This document shows positions 1 through 6,950 of a stretch of 33,788 nt of DNA, in pieces. Source of the stretch: Mesorhizobium plurifarium (GTDB lineage: Bacteria; Pseudomonadota; Alphaproteobacteria; Rhizobiales; Rhizobiaceae). The DNA lies in contig CCNB01000021.1 of NCBI GenBank assembly GCA_000824785.1, forward strand, positions 1 to 33,788, given 5' to 3'. The translations under genes and the position numbers were made by a program. Positions within the stretch are counted from its first letter, which is position 1. Each line of letters starts with the position of its first letter. Under the pieces are notes generated by a model. The model saw nothing but the letters and a program-made list of their open reading frames with translations. It had not been told where the DNA came from and searched no databases.

Positions 1-161
1 AAGCCGGGACGGAGAGGGGCCTTCGCGGCGGCTGGACACGCCGCGGCCCTTGATTGCTTTTTTCCCTGCGCCTCGTCCTTGACCGGTTTTGACTTCGCAG
101 AGGGTATCCCCCTCTCCGTCCCGGCTTCGCCGGGCCCACCTCTCCCCCGCTTTGCGGGGTG
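1..161. repeat. REP-like intergenic repeat
   Basis: Bases 1-19 and 109-127 are a perfect 19-nt inverted repeat, and the element probably continues upstream of the window. Smaller hairpins follow, including CCCCGC-TTT-GCGGGG at 145-159. The GC-rich stem-loops and 'CTCTCCGTCCCGGCTTCGCC' wording look like the dispersed palindromic repeats found between genes in Mesorhizobium. I see no gene in 1-246. Confidence 0.6.
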
Positions 162-246
162 CGAGGAACCCAGGTTCTGCGAGGCGTCGTTCTCTTGCCA
201 TTGCGAATTGGCGGGCAGTTTTCTCTTTTCTTATTGCAGATAAAAA

Positions 247-259
247 TTATCCATGATAA
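247..259. promoter_or_regulatory. Candidate operator of the Rrf2 regulator
   Basis: TTATC-CAT-GATAA is a perfect 5-3-5 palindrome in an AT-rich island, 29 nt before the Rrf2 start at 289. The octamer ATCCATGA occurs at 249-256 and again at 265-272, 16 bp apart. Rrf2 regulators usually bind AT-rich dyads in their own promoters, so autoregulation is a reasonable inference, but no binding site for this particular protein is known to me. Confidence 0.4.
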
Positions 260-288
260 AAGATATCCATGAATTGGAGATCGGCACA

Positions 289-807
289 ATGAAACTGGGC
301 GATGGCGTCGAAGCGGCCATCCACTGCGCGGCTACACTGGCCAGCGTCGACGGCAACAGCACCATGCCCGGCGCGGCGCTCGCGGAGTGTTTCGGGCTGT
401 CGCCGAGCTATTTGTTGAAGCATCTCAACCAGCTCACAGCGGCGCGGATACTTGAATCGGTGCCGGGGCCGGCGGGCGGCTACCGGCTGGCGCGGGCGGC
501 AGAACAGATCACGTTGCTCGACGTCGTGCTGGCTATCGAGGGCAGGGAGCCTGCGTTCCGCTGCGGCGAGATCCGCCAGCGCGGCCCGGTCAAGATCGAC
601 GCGTCGGCCTACGTCAAACCCTGCGGCATCAATGTCGCGATGCTCAAGGCCGAGCGCGCCTACCGGGCGGCGCTCGCCGAAGTGAAGTTGTCCGACATCG
701 TGGCGGAGTATGCGGCTGAAGGCGATCCGCGGTCCTATGCCGCGAGCTGCGCCTTCGTCGAGCGTCACCAGCGGCCGCAGAAATCCGCTTCACCGAAGCA
801 GCCTTGA
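289..807 (+). CDS. Rrf2 family transcriptional regulator
   Basis: Encodes 172 residues with an N-terminal winged helix typical of Rrf2 regulators: the recognition helix region is 'LSPSYLLKHLNQL' (residues 37-49), followed by the wing 'GPAGGYRLAR' (60-69). Cysteines at 92 and 112 lie in the region where IscR and NsrR carry three Fe-S ligands, but the spacing is unlike the usual C-x5-C-x5-C cluster, so an Fe-S cofactor is uncertain; redox sensing through thiols is possible. I chose ATG 289 because GGAGA at 276-280 sits 8 nt before it; ATG 253 lies inside the palindromic promoter and lacks a ribosome binding site. The AhpD-like gene follows after 34 nt, so it is the probable target and operon partner. 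Confidence 0.85.
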   Translation: MKLGDGVEAAIHCAATLASVDGNSTMPGAALAECFGLSPSYLLKHLNQLTAARILESVPGPAGGYRLARAAEQITLLDVVLAIEGREPAFRCGEIRQRGPVKIDASAYVKPCGINVAMLKAERAYRAALAEVKLSDIVAEYAAEGDPRSYAASCAFVERHQRPQKSASPKQP

Positions 808-841
808 ACCCTAACCCACCCAAAACCCGGAAGGAAAGACG

Positions 842-1300
842 ATGAAACAGAGATTACAGTTCTTTGCTAAAGCGCCCGAGATCATGAAGGCGGTGTCGGC
901 GCTCAACAAGGCCGTCGACGAATGCGGGCTGGAAGTGAGCCTGCTGCACCTGATCAAGCTCAGGGCTTCGCAGATCAATGGCTGCTCCTACTGCGTTGAG
1001 ATGCATAGCCGCGAGGCCAGGCGCGACGGCGAGACTGAAACCCGGCTTTATCTCGTCGCCGCCTGGAAGGAATCGCCGCTGTTTTCCGAGCGCGAGCGCG
1101 CCGCCCTCGAATGGACCGAAGCCGTGACGCTGATTGCCGACAATGGCGTGTCGGACGAGCTCTACGCCCGCACGCTCGAGCATTTCTCGGAAGAGGAACT
1201 GGTCAAGCTCTCCGTCGCGCTCGGCATGATCAACACGTGGAACCGGTTGTGCATTCCGTTCCACGCCATCCATCCCATGCCGGCCGCCAAGGCTGCCTGA
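842..1300 (+). CDS. Carboxymuconolactone decarboxylase / AhpD-like protein
   Basis: The 152-residue protein carries the AhpD-type redox centre 'GCSYCVEMH' (Cys48, Cys51, His55) in an all-helical fold of the usual length for this family. Members with this CxxC-x3-H motif are thiol-dependent alkylhydroperoxidase-like proteins rather than true gamma-carboxymuconolactone decarboxylases, so a peroxide or thiol defence role in the cytoplasm is the best guess; the substrate is unknown. AAGGAAAG at 831-838 is the ribosome binding site. It lies 34 nt after the Rrf2 gene and probably shares its transcript. A strong hairpin at 1308-1333 follows. Confidence 0.85.
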   Translation: MKQRLQFFAKAPEIMKAVSALNKAVDECGLEVSLLHLIKLRASQINGCSYCVEMHSREARRDGETETRLYLVAAWKESPLFSERERAALEWTEAVTLIADNGVSDELYARTLEHFSEEELVKLSVALGMINTWNRLCIPFHAIHPMPAAKAA

Positions 1301-1307
1301 TCCGTAG

Positions 1308-1344
1308 GGCGCGCGGATGGAAATCCGCGCGCCTCCTCTAATTT
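1308..1344. terminator. Bidirectional terminator-like hairpin
   Basis: Eleven perfect pairs, GGCGCGCGGAT (1308-1318) with ATCCGCGCGCC (1323-1333), enclose a GGAA loop. An AATTTT stretch follows on the plus strand after seven bases. It separates two convergent genes and could serve both. Confidence 0.6.
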
Positions 1345-2066
1345 TAAGCCGCGAACCTCAAGCCGCCATCGCAGGTCAGCACCTGGCCGGTCATGAAGCT
1401 GTTGGAGACCAGGAAGGCGATTGCCTCGGCGACATCCTCGGCACGGCCGATGCGGCCGACCGGGGTCTTGCCGGCATATTCGGCGAACACCGCCTGCCGC
1501 TGATCGTCCGGCAAAAAGTCCCACCAGGGCGTGTCGATGACGCCGGGCGCCACGACGTTGACGCGCAAAGGCTTCAGCTCGACCGCCAGGATCGGGGCGA
1601 CGGTCAGGAGCATGCCGTTGATGGCGCCGATACCGGCGACGCCGGGCGCCGCGATCTGCGCCGAGACGGCCGAGATGAAGGTGACCGATCCGGCCTTGTT
1701 CAAGGTCGGCAGGGCTGCCTGCAGGCAGGACAATTGCGGCCGGATCTTCTCGTCGACACCGCTGCCGATGTCGGCGAGGTCGAGCGTCGCGAACGGCCCC
1801 AGGCCCTTGCCGCCGCTCGCGGCGAGAACCAGGTGATCGAACGGCCCAAGGCGCTCGAAGAAATTCCGAACCTGGTCAGGCTTGCTCGCGTCGAAAGCGG
1901 CCTTGCCGGCGGTGCCGCCGAGGCTTTTCCAGGCGCCCTTGAGCTTCTCCTCATTGCGGCCGGTGATCGTCACCTTCATCGTGGGGCTGACCAGCCGTTT
2001 GGCCGTGGCAAGGCCGATGCCGGAGGAGCCGCCGATGATCACGCAATGTTCGATAGTCTCGTTCAT
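1344..2066 (-). CDS. SDR family oxidoreductase with atypical active site
   Basis: Encodes 240 residues of Rossmann fold with an N-terminal dinucleotide motif 'GGSSGIG' (12-18) and the SDR C-terminal signature 'RVNVVAPGVIDTPWW' (168-182). The catalytic Ser is probably in 'ISAVSA' (131-136), but the Tyr-x3-Lys pair is missing: the segment 'GVAGIGAING' (142-151) stands there instead. It therefore belongs to an SDR subgroup that either uses other residues or is not a classical dehydrogenase. Its start codon overlaps the stop of the upstream SDR gene as ATGA (2063-2066), which implies translational coupling and a joint function. Substrate unknown. Confidence 0.85.
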   Translation of the reverse strand: MNETIEHCVIIGGSSGIGLATAKRLVSPTMKVTITGRNEEKLKGAWKSLGGTAGKAAFDASKPDQVRNFFERLGPFDHLVLAASGGKGLGPFATLDLADIGSGVDEKIRPQLSCLQAALPTLNKAGSVTFISAVSAQIAAPGVAGIGAINGMLLTVAPILAVELKPLRVNVVAPGVIDTPWWDFLPDDQRQAVFAEYAGKTPVGRIGRAEDVAEAIAFLVSNSFMTGQVLTCDGGLRFAA

Positions 2067-2911
2067 GAATGTTGTTCCCTTGATGCTGAAGATGCGGCGT
2101 GCCCAATCAATTCGAGGCCGAGGTCTCTCAGCCGGTGGCGGGCCTTTTCGTCATAGGCCTGGGCGTCGGCGCGCGATTCCCGCTGGCCGTCGAAATAGCG
2201 GCCGCTGCGCCCGTCGAGCGCCGGCGATGTCGCGAGGTTGATAATGGCGTCTGCGCCGGTCTCGACCGAGCTCCATGGCGTGACGCCCGCCTGCCGGACC
2301 ATCGTGGTGTCCATGTAGCTTGCCGGATGCAAGGCGTTAACGGTGATACCGGTGCCTTCGAGCTGTTCCGCCAGATCGACGGTGAACAGGATTTGCGCCA
2401 GCTTGCTCTGGCAATAGGCGCGCACGCCGCTATAGCCATGCGTCAGCATGACGTCGTCGAAATCGATCGCCTGCTGGCCGGCCGACGCGACATTGACGAT
2501 GCGCGCCGGCGCGCTTGCCTTGATGAGCGGCAGCAGTTCCGACGTCAGCAGGAAGCCGGCGAGATAGTTGACGGCGAAGCGCAGCTCGTAGCCGTCGGCG
2601 CTGACCTGCCGCCTGGTGCTTTGGCCGCCGGTGCCGACGCCGGCATTGTTGATCAGGATGTCGAGCCGGTCGGTCCTTGCGCGCACCGCTTCGGCGAGGC
2701 GGCGCACTTCGGCAAGCGAAGCGAGGTCGGCGACGAGGAATTCCGCCTTGCCGCCCTTGGCCTCGATCGCGGCGACCGTCGCCTTGCCGCGGCCTGCGTC
2801 GCGGCCATGCACCAGCACGCGGGCGCCGGCGGCGCCGAGCTTCTCGGCGACCACGCGGCCGACGCCGTCGGTCGAGCCGGTGATGAGAATTGTCTTGTCC
2901 TTGAGGTCCAT
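2063..2911 (-). CDS. SDR family NAD(P)-dependent oxidoreductase
   Basis: This 282-residue protein is a classical-type SDR resembling retinol dehydrogenase and WWOX-like members: cofactor motif 'TGSTDGVG' (11-18), 'NNAG' (88-91), catalytic Ser143, and Tyr166-x3-Lys170 in 'YCQSK'. It is expected to oxidise or reduce an alcohol/carbonyl pair with NAD(P)H; the substrate cannot be read from sequence. I place the start at 2911 because AAGGAGG lies 8 nt upstream on the minus strand; an upstream in-frame extension to 2944 has no such support. It is the first gene of a two-gene operon and diverges from the MmyB-type regulator at 3015, its likely controller. Confidence 0.88.
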   Translation of the reverse strand: MDLKDKTILITGSTDGVGRVVAEKLGAAGARVLVHGRDAGRGKATVAAIEAKGGKAEFLVADLASLAEVRRLAEAVRARTDRLDILINNAGVGTGGQSTRRQVSADGYELRFAVNYLAGFLLTSELLPLIKASAPARIVNVASAGQQAIDFDDVMLTHGYSGVRAYCQSKLAQILFTVDLAEQLEGTGITVNALHPASYMDTTMVRQAGVTPWSSVETGADAIINLATSPALDGRSGRYFDGQRESRADAQAYDEKARHRLRDLGLELIGHAASSASREQHS

Positions 2912-2990
2912 GTCCAGAGCCTCCTTGCGCTGCTCTGAACGCAAAGATGGGACACAGCGACCATCTCAAACAGTTCAAACTTTATCCTGG

Positions 2991-3008
2991 TATAGGTACT
3001 GCTATAAT
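2991..3008. promoter_or_regulatory. Promoter/operator of the XRE regulator and SDR operon
   Basis: TATAAT at 3003-3008 is a perfect -10 element, 6 nt before the ATG at 3015. It is overlapped by an inverted repeat TATAG-GTACTG-CTATA (2991-3006). A protein bound there would block the -10 box, consistent with autorepression by the adjacent regulator and co-control of the divergent SDR genes, all within a 103-bp gap. No good -35 element is visible at 16-18 bp. Confidence 0.55.
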
Positions 3009-3014
3009 AGGCGC

Positions 3015-3887
3015 ATGGATATCGCGACCCATTCCCCCGAAGATCACCGCCGGCGCGAGCTCGGCGCCTTCCTGCGTTCGCGGCGCGAGCGGCTCTCGCC
3101 CTCGGCTACCGGCATTGCCGCCGGCCAGCGGCGGCGCACGCCCGGGCTGCGGCGCGAGGAAGTGGCGATGATCGCCGGCGTCGGCACGACCTGGTACACA
3201 TGGCTTGAGCAGGGCAGGGATGTGCGGCCTTCGGTCGAGGTGCTGACCGCGCTCTGCCAGGCATTGCGGCTCGACGGCGCCGAGCAGCGGCATCTGTTCA
3301 CGCTCGCCGGCCGCCAGCAGCCGGAGCGGCGGCGGATCGTGCAGACAAAGGTCGAAGGACCCTTGCTGCACATGCTGCAGAGCCTGGTGCTGCAGCCCGC
3401 CTATGTCGTTGGCCCCCGCTGGGACGTGCTGGCATGGAATGACGCGGCGGTCGCCATTTTCGGCGACTATGGGCTGCTGGAAGGCGATGCCCGCAACATC
3501 ATCCACGGCGTGTTCACCGATCCGCACCGGCGGCGCCTTCTGGTGGACTGGGAGCAGCTGGCGCGCGCGACCCTTGCCGCCTTCCGCGCCGAGAGCGCGA
3601 AATACACCGGCGATCCGGACTTCGAACGGCTGATCGAGCTGATGATGCGCTCCAGCCCCGAATTCCGGGAATGGTGGCCGCAGCGCGATGTCGTGCACCG
3701 GCTTTCCGGGTTGAAGCATCTGCGCCATCCCATCGCCGGCGCGATGACGTTCGAGCATATGAGCCTGTCGATCGATGATGGTTCGGATATGCGATTGATC
3801 GTCTACACGCCGCTGGCCGAGCAGAACTCGGTGGTGAAATTGCAGAAGCTGCTCGACGACCTGCCATTCGAGCGGCGCAGCGCCTGA
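3015..3887 (+). CDS. XRE/MmyB-type helix-turn-helix regulator
   Basis: Encodes 290 residues: an N-terminal XRE helix-turn-helix with the hallmark 'RRTPGLRREEVA' and 'TWYTWLEQGRDVRPS', followed by the MmyB-like ligand-binding domain that extends to the C-terminus. Such proteins commonly repress a neighbouring SDR oxidoreductase gene; here two SDR genes diverge from it. The start at ATG 3015 fits the first family residues ('RRRELGAFLRSRRERL'), yet there is no Shine-Dalgarno sequence and the -10 box ends 6 nt before the ATG, so the mRNA may be leaderless. The ligand is unknown; fatty acid-like ligands are reported for some family members. Confidence 0.88.
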   Translation: MDIATHSPEDHRRRELGAFLRSRRERLSPSATGIAAGQRRRTPGLRREEVAMIAGVGTTWYTWLEQGRDVRPSVEVLTALCQALRLDGAEQRHLFTLAGRQQPERRRIVQTKVEGPLLHMLQSLVLQPAYVVGPRWDVLAWNDAAVAIFGDYGLLEGDARNIIHGVFTDPHRRRLLVDWEQLARATLAAFRAESAKYTGDPDFERLIELMMRSSPEFREWWPQRDVVHRLSGLKHLRHPIAGAMTFEHMSLSIDDGSDMRLIVYTPLAEQNSVVKLQKLLDDLPFERRSA

Positions 3888-3902
3888 GCCATCACCGCGG
3901 GG

Positions 3903-4544
3903 TCAACCCTTCGGCTTCAGCCCATCCAGGAACAACTGCTCCAGGAACCGCGCCGCGTCCTCGAAGCGGCCGTTGCCGCCGCGGTCGGCGCCGAGCACGG
4001 CGCGCACCTGGACGTCGAAATCGGCATAGTGCTGCGTCGTCGCCCAGATCGAGAAGATCAGGTGCCAGGGATCGGTGCGGACGATCTTGCCGGCGCGCAT
4101 CCAACCCTTGATGACGGCGGCTTTCTCGTCGACCAGCGTCTTCAACTCGCCCTCCAGCATCGGCTTGATGCGCGGCGCGCCCTGCAGGATCTCGTTGGCG
4201 AAAAGACGGCTTTCGCGCGGGAAGTCGCGCGCCATCTCCAGCTTCCTGCGGATATAGCTTCTGAGCTCCGTCAGCGGGTCGCCGATGTCGTCCAACTCGC
4301 GAAGCGGCGCCAGCCAGGTGTCGAGCAGGCGCTGCATCAGCGTCTCGTGAATGTCTTCCTTGCGGCGGAAGTAATAGAGAAGGTTCGGCTTCGACATGCC
4401 GGCGGCTTCGGCGATCTGGTCGATGGTCGAGCCGCGAAAGCCGTTGGCGGAGAAGACTTCGAGCGCGGCTTCGAGGATCAGCTCGCGCTTTTCCTGCTGG
4501 ATGCGGGTGCGGCGGGGAGCGGAGCCTTCCATCGTGTCCGTCAT
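3903..4544 (-). CDS. RutR-like TetR family regulator of pyrimidine use
   Basis: The 213-residue protein aligns by eye along its length with E. coli RutR: helix-turn-helix 'TIDQIAEAAGMSKPNLLYYF' and the RutR-type C-terminal domain with 'DTWLAPL', 'SRLFANEILQGAP', 'DEKAAVIKGWMRAGK' and 'WATTQHYADF'. RutR binds uracil and thymine and leaves its operator when they are abundant. A palindrome matching the RutR consensus lies at 4674-4689, before the aminotransferase gene. The start is uncertain: AAGG directly precedes ATG 4544, while the in-frame ATG at 4532 sits 11 nt after AAGGA. The gene diverges from the aminotransferase gene at 4768, whose product consumes the end-product of pyrimidine degradation. 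Confidence 0.85.
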   Translation of the reverse strand: MTDTMEGSAPRRTRIQQEKRELILEAALEVFSANGFRGSTIDQIAEAAGMSKPNLLYYFRRKEDIHETLMQRLLDTWLAPLRELDDIGDPLTELRSYIRRKLEMARDFPRESRLFANEILQGAPRIKPMLEGELKTLVDEKAAVIKGWMRAGKIVRTDPWHLIFSIWATTQHYADFDVQVRAVLGADRGGNGRFEDAARFLEQLFLDGLKPKG

Positions 4545-4568
4545 CCTTGCGGGCCGCCGTGCCGGCTT

Positions 4569-4590
4569 TCTGGACCAATTCTCTGGACCA
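4569..4590. promoter_or_regulatory. Direct repeat before the RutR-like gene
   Basis: TCTGGACCA occurs at 4569-4577 and 4582-4590, 13 bp apart, 25-46 nt upstream of the regulator start. TGGACCA differs by one base from the TTGACCA half-site of RutR, but the copies are direct rather than inverted, so a role in autoregulation is only a possibility. Confidence 0.3.
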
Positions 4591-4673
4591 GTTTTTCCTG
4601 AGGCTGTGGAGCGCGCTTTTTATGCGGCATTTCCGCTAGTAATCCCCTGACCGCCGACAGGCGGCGCTAACGT

Positions 4674-4689
4674 TTGTCCAACCGGTCAA
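4674..4689. promoter_or_regulatory. RutR-like operator before the aminotransferase gene
   Basis: TTGTCC-AACC-GGTCAA is a 16-bp dyad with one imperfect pair. It agrees with 12 of the 14 defined bases of the E. coli RutR consensus TTGACCA-NN-TGGTCAA as I know it. It sits 79 nt before the aminotransferase ATG, in the divergent gap with the RutR-like gene. Two sister sites occur at 6849 and 6882. Confidence 0.65.
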
Positions 4690-4767
4690 AAATTTGCGTA
4701 GCACGAAAGCTAAGCAAAGACCAAGCGTTGGCCGCACCGAAACAGGTTACAAGGGGAAGTCCTGGTC

Positions 4768-6096
4768 ATGTCCAACCGGCTGAAAGTCACGCCGAACGAT
4801 CTCAGCGCATTCTGGATGCCGTTCACGGCAAACCGTCAGTTCAAGCAGGCGCCACGCATGTTCGTTTCCGCCAAGGACATGCATTACACCACCAGCGACG
4901 GCCGCAAGGTGCTCGACGGCACCGCTGGCCTCTGGTGCGTCAACGCCGGCCACTGCCGGCCGAAGATCACCGAGGCGATCCAGAACCAGGCCGCCGAGCT
5001 GGATTACGCGCCGGCCTTCCAGATGGGCCACCCGGTCGTGTTCGAGCTGGCGAACCGCCTGGTCGATATCGCGCCCAAGGGCATGGACCATGTCTTCTTC
5101 ACCAATTCCGGATCGGAATCGGTCGAGACCGCGCTCAAGATGGCGATCGCCTACCACCGTGTTCGCGGCGAGGGCTCGCGCACCCGCCTGATCGGCCGCG
5201 AACGCGGCTATCATGGCGTCAATTTCGGCGGCATCTCGGTCGGCGGCATCGTCTCCAACCGCAAGATGTTCGGCACGCTGCTCGGCGGCGTCGACCATCT
5301 GCCGCACACGCATCTGCCGGAGAAGAACGCCTTCTCGAAGGGCGTGCCGGAGCATGGCGCGGAGCTCGCGAACGATCTCGAGCGGCTCGTCGCGCTGCAT
5401 GATGCCTCGACCATCGCGGCCGTCATCGTCGAGCCGGTCGCCGGCTCGACCGGCGTCATCCTGCCGCCGAAGGGCTATCTGCAGAAGCTTCGGGAAATCT
5501 GCACCAAGCACGGCATATTGTTGATTTTCGATGAAGTGATCACCGGCTTCGGCCGTCTCGGCACGCCGTTCGCGGCGGACTATTTCGGCGTCACGCCGGA
5601 TATCATGACGACGGCCAAGGGCGTGTCCAACGGCGTCATCCCGATGGGTGCGGTGTTCGTCAGGAAGGAGATCCACGACGCCTTCATGACCGGCCCCGAG
5701 CACATGATCGAGTTCTTCCACGGCTATACCTATTCGGGCAATCCGATCGCCAGCGCGGCAGCGCTCGGCACGCTCGATACCTACAAGGAAGAAGGCCTTC
5801 TGACGCGCGGCGAGGAACTGGCGCCTTACTGGGAAGACGCGCTGCATTCGCTCAAGGGCGAGCCGCATGTCATCGACATCCGCAACATCGGCCTGATCGG
5901 CGCGATCGAGCTGGCGCCGATCGCCGGCAGCCCGACCAAGCGGGCGTTCTCGGCTTTCGTGAAGGCCTTCGAGCGCGGCGCGCTGATCCGCACCACCGGC
6001 GACATCATCGCGCTGTCGCCGCCGCTGATCATCACCAAGGGCCAGATCAATGAGCTGATCGACCATGTTCGCGATGTTCTGAGGTCGATCGACTGA
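4768..6096 (+). CDS. Omega-amino acid (beta-alanine):pyruvate aminotransferase
   Basis: This 442-residue class III (fold I) PLP aminotransferase resembles beta-alanine:pyruvate transaminases (EC 2.6.1.18, BauA/AptA type). It shows 'TNSGSESVETALK' (112-124, cofactor phosphate region), 'RGYHG' (146-150), 'IFDEVITGFGR' with the PLP-pyridine Asp255, and the Schiff-base Lys284 in 'TTAKGVSNG'. The predicted reaction moves the amino group of beta-alanine to pyruvate, giving malonate semialdehyde and alanine. Beta-alanine is the final product of reductive uracil breakdown, which fits the hydrolase and dihydropyrimidinase genes nearby. AAGGGGAAG at 4751-4759 is the ribosome binding site. A RutR-like operator precedes it. 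Other omega-amino acids or beta-aminoisobutyrate from thymine could also be substrates. Confidence 0.9.
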   Translation: MSNRLKVTPNDLSAFWMPFTANRQFKQAPRMFVSAKDMHYTTSDGRKVLDGTAGLWCVNAGHCRPKITEAIQNQAAELDYAPAFQMGHPVVFELANRLVDIAPKGMDHVFFTNSGSESVETALKMAIAYHRVRGEGSRTRLIGRERGYHGVNFGGISVGGIVSNRKMFGTLLGGVDHLPHTHLPEKNAFSKGVPEHGAELANDLERLVALHDASTIAAVIVEPVAGSTGVILPPKGYLQKLREICTKHGILLIFDEVITGFGRLGTPFAADYFGVTPDIMTTAKGVSNGVIPMGAVFVRKEIHDAFMTGPEHMIEFFHGYTYSGNPIASAAALGTLDTYKEEGLLTRGEELAPYWEDALHSLKGEPHVIDIRNIGLIGAIELAPIAGSPTKRAFSAFVKAFERGALIRTTGDIIALSPPLIITKGQINELIDHVRDVLRSID

Positions 6097-6156
6097 CAAA
6101 CCGGAGCGGGCATCTTCCCCGTCGAGGGAGGGTGTCCGCGGCACGGCAGGTGAGGT

Positions 6157-6172
6157 CGGCGCGGGAGCGCCG
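6157..6172. terminator. Possible hairpin terminator between convergent genes
   Basis: CGGCGC-GGGA-GCGCCG forms a six-pair GC stem in the 94-bp gap between the aminotransferase and the convergent TetR gene. There is no long T run, so it may be a weak terminator or only a transcript-end hairpin. Confidence 0.3.
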
Positions 6173-6190
6173 GTCTTGAGTAATCTTGAT

Positions 6191-6829
6191 TCAGGCTGGC
6201 TGCGCGCCGATGCCGGTCAGGATCACCCGCTTGATGTTTTCCTTGGCTTCCCGCCATTGCCGGTCGGAGAGCGACTTGCCGCCGTTCAGCGTCTCGATCT
6301 GGTGGCCGAAATCGGCGTAGTGCTGGGTCGTGGCCCAGAGCATGTAAAGGAGATGCCGTGGGTCCACCGGGTCCATCTTGCCCTCCTCGATCCAGCGCCT
6401 GATGATCTCGACGCGGCCATCGGTCCATTCGCGCAAAGTCGATTCCATATAGTCCTGAAGCACCGGCGCGCCGTGCATCACTTCCGAGGCCCAGACCTTC
6501 GAACCGTCCGGATGACGGCGCGATATTTCCATCTTGGCGTCGATATAGGCGCTGATGCCGTCAACCGGGCCGCGCGCAGCGTCGAAGCAATTGGCCGCCT
6601 GCAGCCAGATTTCGAAAATGTTCTGGACGACGGACCGGTAGAGTTCTTCCTTGGTGGCGAAATAATAGTGGAGATTTGCCTTTGGCAGCCCCGCCAGGTC
6701 GGCGATCAACTGCATCGTGGCGCCACCGAACCCAGCCTCCGCGAACACCTTTTCGGCGGCGAGCAGGATGGCTTTTTCATTCTCCCGCCTTATATCCTGT
6801 CGCCGCATCGGACGGGTGGATTCGGTCAT
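6191..6829 (-). CDS. Second RutR-family TetR regulator
   Basis: Encodes 212 residues: a TetR helix-turn-helix ('TMQLIADLAGLPKANLHYYF') and the same RutR-type C-terminal domain as the 3903-4544 gene, with 'IWLQAANCFDAARG', 'KVWASEVMHGAPVLQDYM' and 'WATTQHYADFGHQIE'. It is less like E. coli RutR than its neighbour, so it may answer to another ligand such as a dihydropyrimidine or carbamoyl compound; that is inference. The start at 6829 is set by GGGGGAG just upstream. It diverges from the Zn-hydrolase gene, and two operator-like dyads lie in the 121-bp gap between them, so it probably controls its own gene and the catabolic operon. Confidence 0.87.
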   Translation of the reverse strand: MTESTRPMRRQDIRRENEKAILLAAEKVFAEAGFGGATMQLIADLAGLPKANLHYYFATKEELYRSVVQNIFEIWLQAANCFDAARGPVDGISAYIDAKMEISRRHPDGSKVWASEVMHGAPVLQDYMESTLREWTDGRVEIIRRWIEEGKMDPVDPRHLLYMLWATTQHYADFGHQIETLNGGKSLSDRQWREAKENIKRVILTGIGAQPA

Positions 6830-6848
6830 GTCTCCCCCAAGATTCTCG

Positions 6849-6864
6849 TTGACCGCTTGGTCAG
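6849..6864. promoter_or_regulatory. RutR-like operator, copy 1 of the divergent promoter
   Basis: TTGACC-GCTT-GGTCAG: TGACC and GGTCA are perfect inverted half-sites with a 4-bp spacer. It lies 20 nt upstream of the TetR start at 6829 and 87 nt before the hydrolase ATG. Confidence 0.65.
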
Positions 6865-6881
6865 CTTGTGTAGTCTGAAAG

Positions 6882-6897
6882 TTGACCATACGGTCAG
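6882..6897. promoter_or_regulatory. RutR-like operator, copy 2 of the divergent promoter
   Basis: TTGACC-ATAC-GGTCAG repeats the architecture of the site at 6849, exactly 33 bp away, about three helical turns, so two dimers could sit on nearly the same DNA face. It lies 54 nt before the hydrolase ATG. Confidence 0.65.
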
Positions 6898-6950
6898 GAT
6901 GCAAACCACTCAAGGGGCGACAAGACCCCTGGTGAAAATGGGAACCGCAA

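Noticed and set aside
4721..4731. CCAA-GCG-TTGG palindrome before the aminotransferase gene
   Set aside because: Short, not repeated at related promoters, and GC-rich DNA yields such dyads by chance.
4747..6144. A 465-codon minus-strand frame opposite the aminotransferase gene
   Set aside because: No recognisable domain, antisense composition, and the plus strand holds a full-length known enzyme.
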